Assembly: GCF_001402915.1 (NCBI RefSeq)
Contig: NZ_CP012945.1
Span: 1 to 64,000, forward strand
Direction of reading: 5' to 3'
Length of the DNA: 64,000 bases
DNA from: Devosia sp. A16
GTDB lineage: Bacteria; Pseudomonadota; Alphaproteobacteria; Rhizobiales; Devosiaceae
Shown: positions 9,354 through 18,377 of the stretch, one piece after another
Position numbering within the stretch: the stretch's first letter is position 1
How the letters are laid out: each line of letters opens with the position of its first letter
Notes under the pieces: generated by a model
What the model was told of the DNA's origin: nothing
Seen by the model: the letters and a program-made list of their open reading frames with translations, nothing else
Database searches by the model: none
Position numbers and translations under genes: made by a program

Positions 9354-10646
9354 ATGCTGATGCGCAATCTGACGCGTGCGGCGCTGGCGACCACCGGCAT
9401 CGTCGTGATCCTTGCGGGCGCCGCGAGCGCGCAGGACAAGGTCAAGCTGACCTTCCTGTTCGACAATGCCCCCTCGACCGTGGCCATGGCCGAGGCCCTG
9501 GCTGCCGCCTTCGAGGCCAAGCACCCCAATATCGATATCGAGACCGAGAGCCGCCCCGGTGGCGCCGATGGCGACAACCTGATCAAGACGCGGCTCGCCA
9601 CCAGCGAGATGGCCGACGTATTCCTCTACAATGCCGGCTCGCTGTTCCAGGCGATCAACCCGGTGCAGAACCTCGTCGATCTCACCGATGAGCCGTTCCA
9701 GGCCAACGTGATCGACAGCTTCAAGACGACCGTCACCGGCACCGATGGCCGTGTCTACGGCGCGCCGATCGGCACGGCGATGGGCGGCGGCATCCTCTAC
9801 AACATCCCCATCTACAAGGAACTGGGCCTGTCGGTGCCGAAGTCATGGGCCGAGTTCATGGCCAACAACGACAAGATCAAGGCTGCCGGCAAGGCCGCGG
9901 TGATCCAGACTTTCGGCGAAACCTGGACCAGCCAGCTGTTCGTCCTGGGCGACTTCTACAACGTGCAGGCCGCGGTCCCCACCTTTGCGGCCGACTACAC
10001 TGCCGGCAAGGCCAAGTACGCCACCACTCCTGCCGCCATGAAGGGGTTCGAACGCCAGGAAGAGATCTTCAAGGGCGGCTACCTCAACGAGGATTTCGCT
10101 GCCGCCACCTTCCCCGACGGCGTGACCAAGGTCGCGACGGGCGAAGGCGCGCATTACCCGATGCTGTCCTTCGCGGTGGCCAACATCAAGGAACTGGCGC
10201 CGGAGCACATCAACGATGTCGGCTTCTTCGCCATCCCCGGCGACGACGCGGCCAGCAACGGCCTCACCACCTGGATGCCGGCGGGCCTCTACATCCCCAA
10301 GACCTCGCAGCACCAGGCGGAGGCCAAGGAGTTCATCGCCTTCGTCGCCTCCATCGAAGGCTGCGATATCCAGACCCAGTCGGCCGGCGCGACCGGTCCA
10401 TACCTGGTAAAGGATTGCACCCTGCCCGCCGACGTGCCGCCGGTGGTCTCCGACCTGCTGCCCTACTTCCAGGACGGCGGCCACAGCGCCCCGGCCCTCG
10501 AGTACCTCTCGCCCATCAAGGGTCCGGCGCTCGAGCAGATCACCGTGGAAGTCGGCTCGGGCATCCGCTCCGCCGCTGACGGCGCCGCGCTCTACGATGA
10601 AGACGTCAAGAAGCAGGCCCAGCAGCTCGGCCTGCCCGGCTGGTAA
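9354..10646 (+). CDS. extracellular solute-binding protein of a carbohydrate ABC importer
   Basis: This 430-residue periplasmic protein has a signal peptide (MLMRNLTRAALATTG..., cleavage after ASA) and a family 1 binding fold with features such as DVFLYNAGSLFQAINP and PKSWAEFMANNDKIKAAG. Start 9354 follows GGAGGAAC; an in-frame codon at 9327 would disrupt the signal peptide. It captures the sugar for the two permeases encoded downstream. The rhamnosidase gene 90 bases upstream suggests rhamnose-containing oligosaccharides as ligand (inference). A stable hairpin between this gene and the permeases could keep its message in excess. Confidence 0.9.
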   Translation: MLMRNLTRAALATTGIVVILAGAASAQDKVKLTFLFDNAPSTVAMAEALAAAFEAKHPNIDIETESRPGGADGDNLIKTRLATSEMADVFLYNAGSLFQAINPVQNLVDLTDEPFQANVIDSFKTTVTGTDGRVYGAPIGTAMGGGILYNIPIYKELGLSVPKSWAEFMANNDKIKAAGKAAVIQTFGETWTSQLFVLGDFYNVQAAVPTFAADYTAGKAKYATTPAAMKGFERQEEIFKGGYLNEDFAAATFPDGVTKVATGEGAHYPMLSFAVANIKELAPEHINDVGFFAIPGDDAASNGLTTWMPAGLYIPKTSQHQAEAKEFIAFVASIEGCDIQTQSAGATGPYLVKDCTLPADVPPVVSDLLPYFQDGGHSAPALEYLSPIKGPALEQITVEVGSGIRSAADGAALYDEDVKKQAQQLGLPGW

Positions 10647-10705
10647 AAGCGCCGATCGCATGTGAAAACTCGGCGTCCGGCCCCGTCGTCGGACGCCGAT
10701 ACCCA

Positions 10706-10722
10706 GGCGCCCCGAGGGCGCC
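10706..10722 (+). other. intercistronic hairpin between binding-protein and permease genes
   Basis: A perfect 7-bp stem GGCGCCC/GGGCGCC closes a three-base loop, 27 bases before the permease start, with no T-tract. In several sugar importers such hairpins protect the upstream binding-protein message from 3' decay. That role is inferred from position. Confidence 0.4.
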
Positions 10723-10749
10723 TCGTCAGAGCCTTGAGGAGGGACGGGT

Positions 10750-11664
10750 ATGGCAGTTGCGGTTGCAGAAGGCTCGGCGCCGGTCGCGAGGCCGGCGCGC
10801 AAGTCGCGCACGGCGGGGCTCTATCCGAGCTGGTTCTACCTGCCTGCGGCCATCATCTTCGCCGTGCTGTTCATGCTGCCCACCTTCGCGTCGCTGTTCT
10901 TCAGCCTGACGCGCTGGACCCTGCAGAAAGCCGATTTCATCGGGCTCGAGAACTTCGCCCAGTTCTTCCGCGAGCCCTTCCTGTTCCAGGGCCTCGTCAA
11001 CACGCTGATCTACGGCGTTGTCACCTCGAGCCTCAAGGTCGTGCTCGGGCTATTGCTGGCGCTGCTCTTGACCTCCGACATCTTCGGCCGCGGGTACCTC
11101 CGCGCCGTGGTGTTCTTTCCCGTGCTGGTCTCGACCGTCGGCGTCGGCATCACCTTCACCGCCATTATGCACCCCACCCAGGGGCTGATCAACGAGACGC
11201 TGGCCTCGATCGGCATCAAGGGCCCGGGCTGGCTTACGGACCCGCGCTTCGCCCTCTATTCGGTGGCGCTGGTCGATGTGTGGAAGGGCGTCGGGCTCGC
11301 CACCGTCATCTACATCGCCGGCATCGTCTCGATCCCGCTCGAGTATTACGAGGCCGCGAGGATCGACGGCGCCAGCTCATGGCAGCGCTTCTGGACCGTC
11401 ACCCTGCCGCTTGTCCATCCGGCCACCGCGACCGTGGTGATCCTCAGCTTCATCGGCGGCCTGCGCTCGTTCGACCTGATCTGGGCGATGACCAAGGGCG
11501 GCCCCGGCTTCACCTCCGACGTCATCGCCTCGGTGATCTACAAGCAGTACCAGGCAGGCTTCTATGGGCTCTCCACCGCCGGCAACGTCGTGCTCTTCGT
11601 CATGGTGGCGCTGATCATCGTGCCGCTCTCGCTGTTCCTCAACCGCAAGGAGGTGGACCGGTGA
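10750..11664 (+). CDS. carbohydrate ABC transporter permease (MalF type)
   Basis: This 304-residue inner-membrane protein has six transmembrane segments starting at WFYLPAAIIFAVLFMLP. The conserved cytoplasmic EAA loop reads YYEAARIDGASSWQRFWTVTLP. It is the first half of the CUT1 channel, pairing with the MalG-type protein encoded next, with which it overlaps by four bases (GTGA). GAGGAGGGAC before the ATG is a good ribosome site. No ATPase gene is nearby, so the complex probably uses a shared UgpC/MsmX-like ATPase encoded elsewhere. Confidence 0.93.
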   Translation: MAVAVAEGSAPVARPARKSRTAGLYPSWFYLPAAIIFAVLFMLPTFASLFFSLTRWTLQKADFIGLENFAQFFREPFLFQGLVNTLIYGVVTSSLKVVLGLLLALLLTSDIFGRGYLRAVVFFPVLVSTVGVGITFTAIMHPTQGLINETLASIGIKGPGWLTDPRFALYSVALVDVWKGVGLATVIYIAGIVSIPLEYYEAARIDGASSWQRFWTVTLPLVHPATATVVILSFIGGLRSFDLIWAMTKGGPGFTSDVIASVIYKQYQAGFYGLSTAGNVVLFVMVALIIVPLSLFLNRKEVDR

Positions 11665-12488
11665 GGCACGCCCAGCGCTACATCTATGGCGGCATCGCCA
11701 TCGCGGCCTCGGTGGTCGTCTTCCTCGTGCCGTTCGCCTTCATCGTCCTGACCGCCGTCAAGGACCGGCGGCAGGCCGCGACCCGCTCGTTCGACTGGCC
11801 GACCAGCTGGCACTTCTGGGACAACCTGGTCGAGGTGGTGCGCACGCAGGACTTCATGCTCGTCACCGCCTTCGTCAACTCGATCATCCTCACCGTCGCC
11901 AGTGTCACGCTGCTGGTGGTGCTGGGCGCCATGGTCGGCTTCGTCCTGCAGCGCCGGCCGTCGCGCTGGACCCCGATCGTCAACTTCCTGGTGCTGGCCG
12001 GACTGATCATCCCGCCGGCGGTCGTCCCCACCATCTGGGTGCTGCAATCGGTCGGCCTGTTCAAGACCCTGCACGGCATGATCCTGATCGAGGTCGCCTA
12101 CGGGCTGAGCTTCACCATCCTCCTCTTCCGCGCCTTCGTCGCCACCATCCCGAGGGAACTCGACGAGGCGGCGATCATCGACGGCGCCGGGCCGCTGCGG
12201 CTGTTCTTCCAGGTGGTGCTGCCGTTGCTGAAGCCGGTGGTGGTGACGGTAATCGTGGTGCAGTCGGTGGCGATCTTCAACGATTTCACCAACCCGCTCT
12301 ACTACCTGCCGGGCAAGCAGAACGTCACCGTGCAGCTGACGCTGTTCAACTTCCAGGGGCAGTTCAATACCTCGCTGCACCTGCTGTTCATGAACATCCT
12401 CTTGATCACCATCCCGCCGCTGATCGTCTACCTGTTCTTCAACCGGCAGATCGTGGCGGGGATGACGGCCGGAGCGGTTAAGGGGTAA
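11661..12488 (+). CDS. carbohydrate ABC transporter permease (MalG type)
   Basis: This 275-residue protein has six transmembrane segments. The EAA loop IPRELDEAAIIDGAGPLRLFFQVVLPLLKP is characteristic of the second permease of CUT1 importers. The GTG start overlaps the MalF-type stop (GTGA), preceded by AAGGAGGTG, so translation is coupled. It ends the rhamnosidase-importer operon; a palindromic repeat element follows. It is clearly distinct from the orphan permease at 3759-4634, although both belong to the same family. Confidence 0.92.
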   Translation: MRHAQRYIYGGIAIAASVVVFLVPFAFIVLTAVKDRRQAATRSFDWPTSWHFWDNLVEVVRTQDFMLVTAFVNSIILTVASVTLLVVLGAMVGFVLQRRPSRWTPIVNFLVLAGLIIPPAVVPTIWVLQSVGLFKTLHGMILIEVAYGLSFTILLFRAFVATIPRELDEAAIIDGAGPLRLFFQVVLPLLKPVVVTVIVVQSVAIFNDFTNPLYYLPGKQNVTVQLTLFNFQGQFNTSLHLLFMNILLITIPPLIVYLFFNRQIVAGMTAGAVKG

Positions 12489-12509
12489 GCGCTGGCAGCG
12501 CCCCAGCGT

Positions 12510-12622
12510 CCCCTCTCCCTTGGGGGAGAGGGTCAGGGTGAGGGGGCCTTGCCACAAGCGCCGAGCGTGGGAAAGGCCCCCTCACCCGGGCCTCCGGCCC
12601 GACCTCTCCCCAAGGGAGAGGT
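12510..12622. repeat. intergenic palindromic element R1
   Basis: Two short palindromes (CCTCTCCCTTGGGGGAGAGG and CCTCTCCCCAAGGGAGAGG) flank an inverted GTGAGGGGGCCTT / AAGGCCCCCTCAC pair, so the whole unit can fold into one long structure. It lies after the rhamnosidase operon. It resembles the element at 53670-53813 in its left arm (GAGAGGGTCAGGGTGAG). Confidence 0.75.
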
Positions 12623-12693
12623 GATCAGTGCGCCAACGCCACTCCGGCGCAAAATCACCCGCCTCATCCTATTCGCCGATACCCGCCGGCAGC

Positions 12694-12724
12694 GATTGAT
12701 GTATTGGTACCATACTAGTCAATC
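12694..12724. promoter_or_regulatory. possible operator upstream of the DHA2 MFS gene
   Basis: GATTGA (12694-12699) and TCAATC (12719-12724) flank a central GGTACC (12706-12711), making a nearly symmetric 31-bp site that ends 11 bases before the ATG. The TACCATAC core is also seen upstream of the PhyH and enolase-superfamily genes. The regulator is unknown. Confidence 0.3.
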
Positions 12725-12735
12725 GCATCCTCACC

Positions 12736-14151
12736 ATGTCCTCACCGCTCAGCCCACACGCCCGCAACGTCGCCCTCGTGGTCGCCGCCACGCTGTTCAT
12801 GCAGTTTCTGGATGGGGTGATCATCGTCACCGCCCTGCCCCGCATGGCGCTCGATTTCAATGTCGGCACGCTGGAGATGAGCCTCGGCATCACCATCTAC
12901 ATGCTGGCGGTGGCGGTATGCATTCCGGCCGCGGCGTGGCTGTCGGACCGCTTCGGCGCCCGACGGGTGTTCGTCGTCGCCATCGCGCTGTTCACGCTGA
13001 CCTCGATCGCCTGCGGCATGGCCGCGGACCTGGGCCAGTTCGCCGTCGCCCGCGCCCTGCAGGGCGCCAGCAGCTCGGTGCTGTTCCCGGTGGGGCGTAT
13101 CATCGTGCTGCGCACGGCGCAGAAGTCGGAAATCGTCTCAGCCATCGGCCTCACCATCTGGCCGGCCTTGTTCGCGCCGGTGATCGGCCCGGCGCTCGGC
13201 GGCTTCATCACCGAATACATCTCCTGGCACTGGAACTTCTGGATAAACATTCCGCTCGGCATCGTCGGCATGGCGCTGGTGCTGCTGATCGTTCCCAGGG
13301 ATACCGAGTTTGCCGAGCGGCCCTTCGACGCCGTCGGCTTCGTCCTCACCGGCATCACCCTGGGCTGTCTGCTTTACGGTTTCGATGCCCTCGTTCAGGG
13401 CGGCATGCCGATCTGGATGTCGGCTCTGCTGATCGTGGTCGGGCTTGCCGTCGGTTTCTGCGCCGTGCGCTGGCTGCTGAACGCCAGGCATCCGCTGATC
13501 GACCTCAGGACGTTGAAGGTCCGGACTTTCGCGGCGACCGACGCCAAGGCGGGCGCCATCCTCAGGACGGCGATCAACGCCACACCCTTCCTGCTGCCGC
13601 TGATGTTCCAGGTTGCCTACGGCATGGATGCGCTGAGCGCCGGCGGCCTGGTGGTGATCTACTTCTTCGGCAACCTCGCGATCAAGGCGGTGACCACCCC
13701 GACCCTGCGCCGCTTCGGCTTCCGCACCATCCTGACGGTCAACGGCGTGCTGGCCGGCATCGCCGTAGCGGCCTGTGGCCTGCTGGGGCCTCAGACCCCT
13801 TACCTGCTCACCGTCGCGGTGCTGTTCATCGCCGGAGCCACGCGCTCGATGCAGTTCACCGCCCTTGCCACCCTGGCCTTTGCCGATATCGACGCGAAAC
13901 AGCGGAGCTCGGCCACCACCATTTCCTCCATGTCGCAGCAGCTCTCGATGGTGTTCGGTGTCGCCATCGCGGCGGGGTGCCTCAATCTCAGCCAGATCTG
14001 GCGCGGGGCGCCGGCGCTCGGCGTACTCGACTTCCAGATCGCCTATCTGGTGATGGGACTGACCATCATAACCTGCGCCCTGCAGCTGCTGGCGCTCGAA
14101 CGGAACGCGGGCGCGGAAGTATCCGGCCATCGGAGGCCCCAGGCCGCCTGA
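12736..14151 (+). CDS. MFS drug-efflux transporter, DHA2 (EmrB-like) family
   Basis: This 471-residue protein has about 14 hydrophobic segments, the DHA2 topology. Motifs include LDGVIIVTALPRMALDF in helix 1, WLSDRFGARRVF (motif A) in the first cytoplasmic loop and PVIGPALGGFI (motif C of antiporters) in helix 5. Members export drugs or metabolites by proton antiport in the inner membrane. No membrane-fusion (EmrA-type) partner is adjacent, so it may act alone. The ATG lies only 11 bases after a palindromic site and I see no good ribosome-binding sequence. The substrate is unknown. Confidence 0.9.
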   Translation: MSSPLSPHARNVALVVAATLFMQFLDGVIIVTALPRMALDFNVGTLEMSLGITIYMLAVAVCIPAAAWLSDRFGARRVFVVAIALFTLTSIACGMAADLGQFAVARALQGASSSVLFPVGRIIVLRTAQKSEIVSAIGLTIWPALFAPVIGPALGGFITEYISWHWNFWINIPLGIVGMALVLLIVPRDTEFAERPFDAVGFVLTGITLGCLLYGFDALVQGGMPIWMSALLIVVGLAVGFCAVRWLLNARHPLIDLRTLKVRTFAATDAKAGAILRTAINATPFLLPLMFQVAYGMDALSAGGLVVIYFFGNLAIKAVTTPTLRRFGFRTILTVNGVLAGIAVAACGLLGPQTPYLLTVAVLFIAGATRSMQFTALATLAFADIDAKQRSSATTISSMSQQLSMVFGVAIAAGCLNLSQIWRGAPALGVLDFQIAYLVMGLTIITCALQLLALERNAGAEVSGHRRPQAA

Positions 14152-14270
14152 ATTTCCCACCCGTTTCGACCGCAAGTTCAAGCGGACTGATTGACTGGTC
14201 TCATCGCTCTGCTAGCAATTGCCGGGGGAGCGACGGAGCGGCACGTCCTCTCGTCATTTGGGGGGACAAG

Positions 14271-14633
14271 ATGACTTCAGTATTTCGCATGGCCGCATCG
14301 ACGACCTGTTTGGCATTACTGGCCGGCTGCAGCGGCGACGCCTGGATCACCGGTGGGGAACTGATCCGTCCGGGCGAGCCGACCGGCACCATCACCGTGG
14401 TCAACGGCACCGGCCGCGTCATCGACGTGATCCTGATCTCCGAATGCGGCGCCTCGACCTATGGTCTCGATCGCCTGCCCGATACCGTCGCGCTGTCCTC
14501 CGGGCAAAGCTACAGCTTCGCCGTTTCGGCCGGCTGCTGGGATGTCGATGCGGGCTCGGTCGGCTATGGCGAGGCGCGGCAGCGCCTCAGCGTCGCGGCC
14601 AATGGCATCACCGAGTACACGGTGACCGACTAG
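14271..14633 (+). CDS. small lipoprotein of unknown function
   Basis: This 120-residue protein has a lipoprotein signal ending in the lipobox LLAGC (Cys near residue 19), then a mature domain rich in beta-strand patterns (GTITVVNGTGRVIDVILISE) with two further cysteines that could pair. GGGGGGACAAG before the ATG is a strong ribosome site. It is probably anchored in the outer or inner membrane facing the periplasm. I recognise no named family. It stands alone between the MFS gene and a small minus-strand reading frame. Confidence 0.75.
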   Translation: MTSVFRMAASTTCLALLAGCSGDAWITGGELIRPGEPTGTITVVNGTGRVIDVILISECGASTYGLDRLPDTVALSSGQSYSFAVSAGCWDVDAGSVGYGEARQRLSVAANGITEYTVTD

Positions 14634-14646
14634 CCGGTCGCCCCGC

Positions 14647-14793
14647 CTAGTCGGCGTTGCTGACCCGCCAGGTCGTGCCGCTGTCACCCTCGGGGACGAA
14701 CAGCGTATCGGTGGCCTTGCCGCTCTCGCCCTCGCAGTCGGTGCCCGCGCGCCATTGCCGTTGGCTCGCCCGGCAAGCCCGTTTCCCCGGCAC
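14647..14793 (-). other. short reading frame, possibly the decayed C-terminus of an exported protein
   Basis: A 48-codon frame with a GTG start has protein-like composition (CEGESGKATDTLFVPEG, ending TWRVSNAD), but there is no ribosome site, and a TGA lies just upstream in frame. Given other one-base errors in the window, it could be the end of a longer minus-strand gene starting near 14850. Function unknown; it may not be a gene. Confidence 0.25.
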
Positions 14794-14879
14794 ACGCCAT
14801 GGTGATCATCGGTACTTGCCGATGGAGCCGAGGCTGTGCAACATCGCACCCTTTCCCTCCCTCTGCAGCAAGACCACCA

Positions 14880-16003
14880 ATGTCCCAACTTTTCTCGCCG
14901 TTCACCTTGCGTGGCCTGACCCTGCGCAATCGCACGGTCATCGCCCCGATGTGCCAGTACTCGGCCCAGCACGGCCTCGCCAATGACTGGCATTTCGTGC
15001 ACCTCGGCCGCTTCGCGCTCGGCGGCTTCGGTCTCGTCATCCTCGAGGCCACCGGCGTCACCCCGAGGGCCGCATCTCCTACGGCGACCTGGGGCTGTGG
15101 AACGACGAGCAGATCGCGCCGCTCGCCCATATCGTCAAATTCCTCAAGGCCGAAGGCGCGGCGACGGGCATCCAGCTCGGGCATGCCGGCCGCAAGGCGG
15201 CCACGCCGATCTGGTGGCGCGGCGGTTTCAACGAGACCGAGGCCGACAAGCGCGAATACGGCTACGAGACCTGGGTGCCCGAGGCGCCCAGCGCCGAACG
15301 CCACGCCGACAATCCGGGCTACCAGATGCCGGTGGCGCTGGGCCTGGCGGGCATTCAACGCGTGGTCCAGAGCTTTGCCGACGCCGCCCGACGGGCCGAC
15401 CAGGCCGGCTTCGATACCGTCGAGATCCACGGCGCCCACGGCTACCTGATCAGCCAGTTCCTCTCGCCGCTCGCCAACCATCGCACCGATGCCTATGGCG
15501 GCAGCCGCGAGAACCGGATGCGCTTCGCTCTCGAAGTGACGGAGGCGGTTCGCGCCGCCTGGCCGGCGGACAAGCCGCTGATCGTCCGTCTGTCGGTGAC
15601 CGACGGCAGCCCGGGCGGCTGGGGCGTCGAGGACTCGATCGTATTGTCGCGTGAAATGCAGCGGCTCGGCGTCGACATGATCCACTGCTCGTCGGGCGGC
15701 TTCGACGGCTACGCACTGAAGGCGGCGCCGCTCTACCAGGTGGAGCTGTCCAGGGCCATTCGCGCGGCCGGTGTCCCCACCATTGCCGTGGGCCTGATCG
15801 ACGATCCGCATGATGCCGAACGGATCCTCGCCGAAGGCGAGGCCGATCTCGTCGCCTTTGCCCGCACCGCGCTCGAAGACCCGAACTGGGCCGTGCATGC
15901 CCGCCACATCCTCGAGGGCGGCGGCGACGCCTATCAGCTCTGGCCCAAGCAGGCCCGCAACCGCATCCGCGACCGGGATCGCGCCCTGGGCCTCAGGCAG
16001 TAG
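14880..16003 (+). pseudogene. NADH:flavin oxidoreductase, Old Yellow Enzyme family (NamA/YqjM-like), one frameshift
   Basis: Joined across a single shift, this is a full-length FMN-dependent TIM barrel of about 374 residues. Motifs are APMCQYSAQHG (flavin site), IQLGHAGRKA, EIHGAHGYLISQFLSP, YGGSRENRMRFALEV and the C-terminal phosphate-binding AVGLIDDP. These enzymes reduce activated C=C bonds with NAD(P)H. The shift is at about 15062-15065, where four Cs stand and five restore ACC-CCC-GAG (TPEGRISYGDLGLW). That is a typical base-calling contraction, so the gene is probably intact in the organism. Confidence 0.8.
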
Positions 16004-16124
16004 GGGCGCTCATCGGCCGTTCATTTTCGTGCGCTAATGATCCGATTTCCGTCGCAATCCCCGTGCCTGCTGCATGAGACCTGCGACGCACCTGTTTCCG
16101 ACCACCACTGGAGATCGACACCGA

Positions 16125-16550
16125 ATGACCAGCAAAGCCGCCCTTTTTGCCTTGCTCGCCATGTGGGGCGTCGGCTCCACGGCGTGCCTCCCGGCCTTCG
16201 CCGAGGAGGCCGCACCGGCCGAATCCGCAGTGAAGACCGGCAAGGCCGGCCTCGTCGACCGCGTCTGGACCAAGGCAGATGGCGACCTGCCCGGCGTGAT
16301 GAAGATTTTCCTCTCCGACGGCACGCTGGTGCAGGATTCCTGCTGGGAGACCCACCGGCTGAGCCCTTGGGAGCTCACCTCGGATACCGCGCTCAAGTGG
16401 AACGAGGACGGCATGGATATCACGGCCGACATCGTCTCCCTCACCGATGCCGAACTGGTGCTGAAGCTCAAGCTCGGCAACGACGCGGTGGAAGAGAAAT
16501 ACGTGACGGCCACCGTGCCGTATGTCTGCCCGGATATGCCGAAGAGCTGA
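16125..16550 (+). CDS. small exported protein of unknown function
   Basis: This 141-residue protein has a signal peptide (TSKAALFALLAMWG..., cleavage after AFA) and a mature part containing a DGTLVQDSCWETHRLSPWEL segment and a final YVCPDM. Two cysteines could form a disulfide in the periplasm. The start at 16125 is the one that gives a regular signal sequence, with GGAG 12 bases upstream. I do not recognise a named family with certainty. It stands alone before a palindromic repeat and is convergent with the Bcr/CflA transporter gene. Confidence 0.7.
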   Translation: MTSKAALFALLAMWGVGSTACLPAFAEEAAPAESAVKTGKAGLVDRVWTKADGDLPGVMKIFLSDGTLVQDSCWETHRLSPWELTSDTALKWNEDGMDITADIVSLTDAELVLKLKLGNDAVEEKYVTATVPYVCPDMPKS

Positions 16551-16636
16551 GATCGTCCGACTGAAAGAGACGGCCCCCTCCCATGTTCCCCCGCTAGAGG
16601 CCAGCCGCATATAAGCCCCTGACAGCTGTCGGAGGG

Positions 16637-16789
16637 CCTTCTCCCCTTGTGGGAGAAGGTGCCCGAAGGGCGGATGAGGGGTCCGCGCAACGAAGTGTAG
16701 CGCGACCTGAGCGTAGCGAGGGGCGATTGAGTACGCGGAGAGCACCCCTCATCCGGCCTTCGGCCACCTTCTCCCACAAGGGGAGAAGG
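16637..16789. repeat. intergenic palindromic element R2
   Basis: Inverted arms (CCTTCTCCCCTTGTGGGAGA at the left, its complement at the right) enclose GAAGGGCGGATGAGGGGT and its inverted counterpart ACCCCTCATCCGGCCTTC. The whole unit is one imperfect palindrome of about 150 bp. It sits between convergent genes. Its core differs from R3, R4, R6 and R7, so it is probably a related subfamily. Confidence 0.75.
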
Positions 16790-16877
16790 CAAGAGGTGCC
16801 CTCCAAGCCATATGCGACTGCCTTGCTTTTATGGAGGAGGCCGGGAGGGGGTCGTCTGCTTCAGTAGGCTTCCCCAG

Positions 16878-16908
16878 AAGAAAAGGCGCGGAAGTTTCCT
16901 CCCGCGCC
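16878..16908 (-). terminator. rho-independent terminator of the Bcr/CflA gene
   Basis: Read on the minus strand, a 7-bp stem GGCGCGG/CCGCGCC with a ten-base loop is followed by TTTTCTTC. It lies 22 bases past the transporter stop codon. Confidence 0.7.
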
Positions 16909-16930
16909 CCCTCCCTGCACGGGATAGCGG

Positions 16931-18139
16931 TTACTCAGCCGGGGCGCCAACCACCGGGGTGACCGTGGTGCGGATCGTCACCTGGGTCAGGATGAAGGCG
17001 AGGATGGCGCAGGCGGCGAAGCCGAGCACCATCGGGATGGCGGTGCCGTCGTGGAAGGCGCCGACGATCCCCATCACCACCGCGCCCAGCACCATCTGCA
17101 GCGTCCCCATCAGGGCCGAGGCCGTGCCGGCGAACTCGCCGTGTTCTTCCATCGCCAGCACCCCGGTGGTGGGCAGCACCAGGCCGAGGAAGCCGAAGGC
17201 GATGAACATCAGGCCGGAGAGCACCCACATGCTGTCGATGCCGGCGAGGAAGATGCCGGCCAGCAGCGCCATCGAGATCGCGAAGCCGGTGACCGCCCAG
17301 CGCACCACGCGCTGCAGCCCGAAGCGCTTCACCATGAAGCCCGTCGACTGCGACACCGCGAAGAACGAGATGGCGTTGACCGAGAAGGCGAGGCTGTACT
17401 GGGTCGGCGTCAACCCGTAGTGCTCGATGAACACGAAGCTCGAGTTGCCGATAAAGGCCATGAAAGCCGACATGCCGAAGGCGCCGATGAAGGTCAGGCC
17501 CATGAAGTTCCAGTCCTTGAGCAGCGAGCCATAGCCGCGGATGGCGCCGCCGATCGTCGACTCGGTCCTCAGGTGTTTTGGACGCGTCTCCTTGAGGGCG
17601 ACGACCGAGAGCACGAGGCCGAACACGCCGACCGCGCCCATCACCCAGAACAGCAGCCGCCAGTCGCCGAAGGCGATGACCACGCTGCCCGCCAACGGGG
17701 CCAGGATCGGCGAGATCGAGAACACCAGCATGATCAGGCTGAACAGCTGCGCCGCTTCGGCGCCGGTATACTCGTCGCGCACGATGGCGCGCGGCAGCGA
17801 CATCGCGGCGCAACCGCCGATGCCCTGCACGAAGCGCGAAACGATCAGCCACTCGACCGATGGCGCCACGGCACAACCGATCGAGCCGGCGATGAACACC
17901 AGCGTGCCGATATAGAGCGGCGGCTTGCGCCCCACCATGTCGCTGACCGGACCATAGAACAGCTGGCCCACCGCGAAGGCGGCCATGAAAGACATCAGGC
18001 TGAGCTGCACCGAGGCATCGGCGACGCCCAGTTGCCCGCCGATTTCCGGCAGGGCCGGCAGGTACATGTCGATGGCGACGGGGCCGATCACCGACAACAG
18101 GCCAAGCACGATGGCCATACGGATGAGTTTTGCGTTCAT
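16931..18139 (-). CDS. MFS drug-resistance transporter, Bcr/CflA family (DHA1)
   Basis: This 402-residue protein has 12 predicted transmembrane segments. Motifs include IDMYLPALPEI in helix 1, FYGPVSDMVGRKPPLYIG (motif A) and RFVQGIGGCAAMSLPRAIVRD (motif B region), all typical of the Bcr/CflA group. It exports drugs such as bicyclomycin or chloramphenicol by proton antiport; the actual substrate here is unknown. It is divergent from a TetR gene, and three operator-like sites lie in the gap, so substrate-induced derepression by that regulator is likely. The start at 18139 is the first Met that precedes a hydrophobic helix. Confidence 0.92.
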   Translation of the reverse strand: MNAKLIRMAIVLGLLSVIGPVAIDMYLPALPEIGGQLGVADASVQLSLMSFMAAFAVGQLFYGPVSDMVGRKPPLYIGTLVFIAGSIGCAVAPSVEWLIVSRFVQGIGGCAAMSLPRAIVRDEYTGAEAAQLFSLIMLVFSISPILAPLAGSVVIAFGDWRLLFWVMGAVGVFGLVLSVVALKETRPKHLRTESTIGGAIRGYGSLLKDWNFMGLTFIGAFGMSAFMAFIGNSSFVFIEHYGLTPTQYSLAFSVNAISFFAVSQSTGFMVKRFGLQRVVRWAVTGFAISMALLAGIFLAGIDSMWVLSGLMFIAFGFLGLVLPTTGVLAMEEHGEFAGTASALMGTLQMVLGAVVMGIVGAFHDGTAIPMVLGFAACAILAFILTQVTIRTTVTPVVGAPAE

Positions 18140-18286
18140 AGCAGTAAATCCCAAGACTGCTGTTGTGACTGATGGGCGAGCAGGCGGTCCGGCAACAAGC
18201 GTCGGACAGAGTTCGGCCGCGCGCGTTTCACCCCCGCGCGTCGTTTGCCTCCCTCGGCGGTTAGCCCGGTTTAGCTGCCGCTTGAA

Positions 18287-18348
18287 TGACACCCGAGTCC
18301 ACAAAAATGGACACTCGTGTCAAACTAACTTTTGGACACTCTTGTCCA
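18287..18348. promoter_or_regulatory. three operator-like sites between the Bcr/CflA and tetR genes
   Basis: TGACACCCGAGTCCA (18287-18301), TGGACACTCGTGTCA (18308-18322) and TGGACACTCTTGTCCA (18333-18348) are versions of one inverted TGGACA-TGTCCA repeat. The third has perfect arms. They lie where promoters for both divergent genes must be. Autoregulation by the TetR protein is the usual arrangement. Confidence 0.65.
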
Positions 18349-18377
18349 ATTCGTCAAGTGCCATTATCATCACGGCT

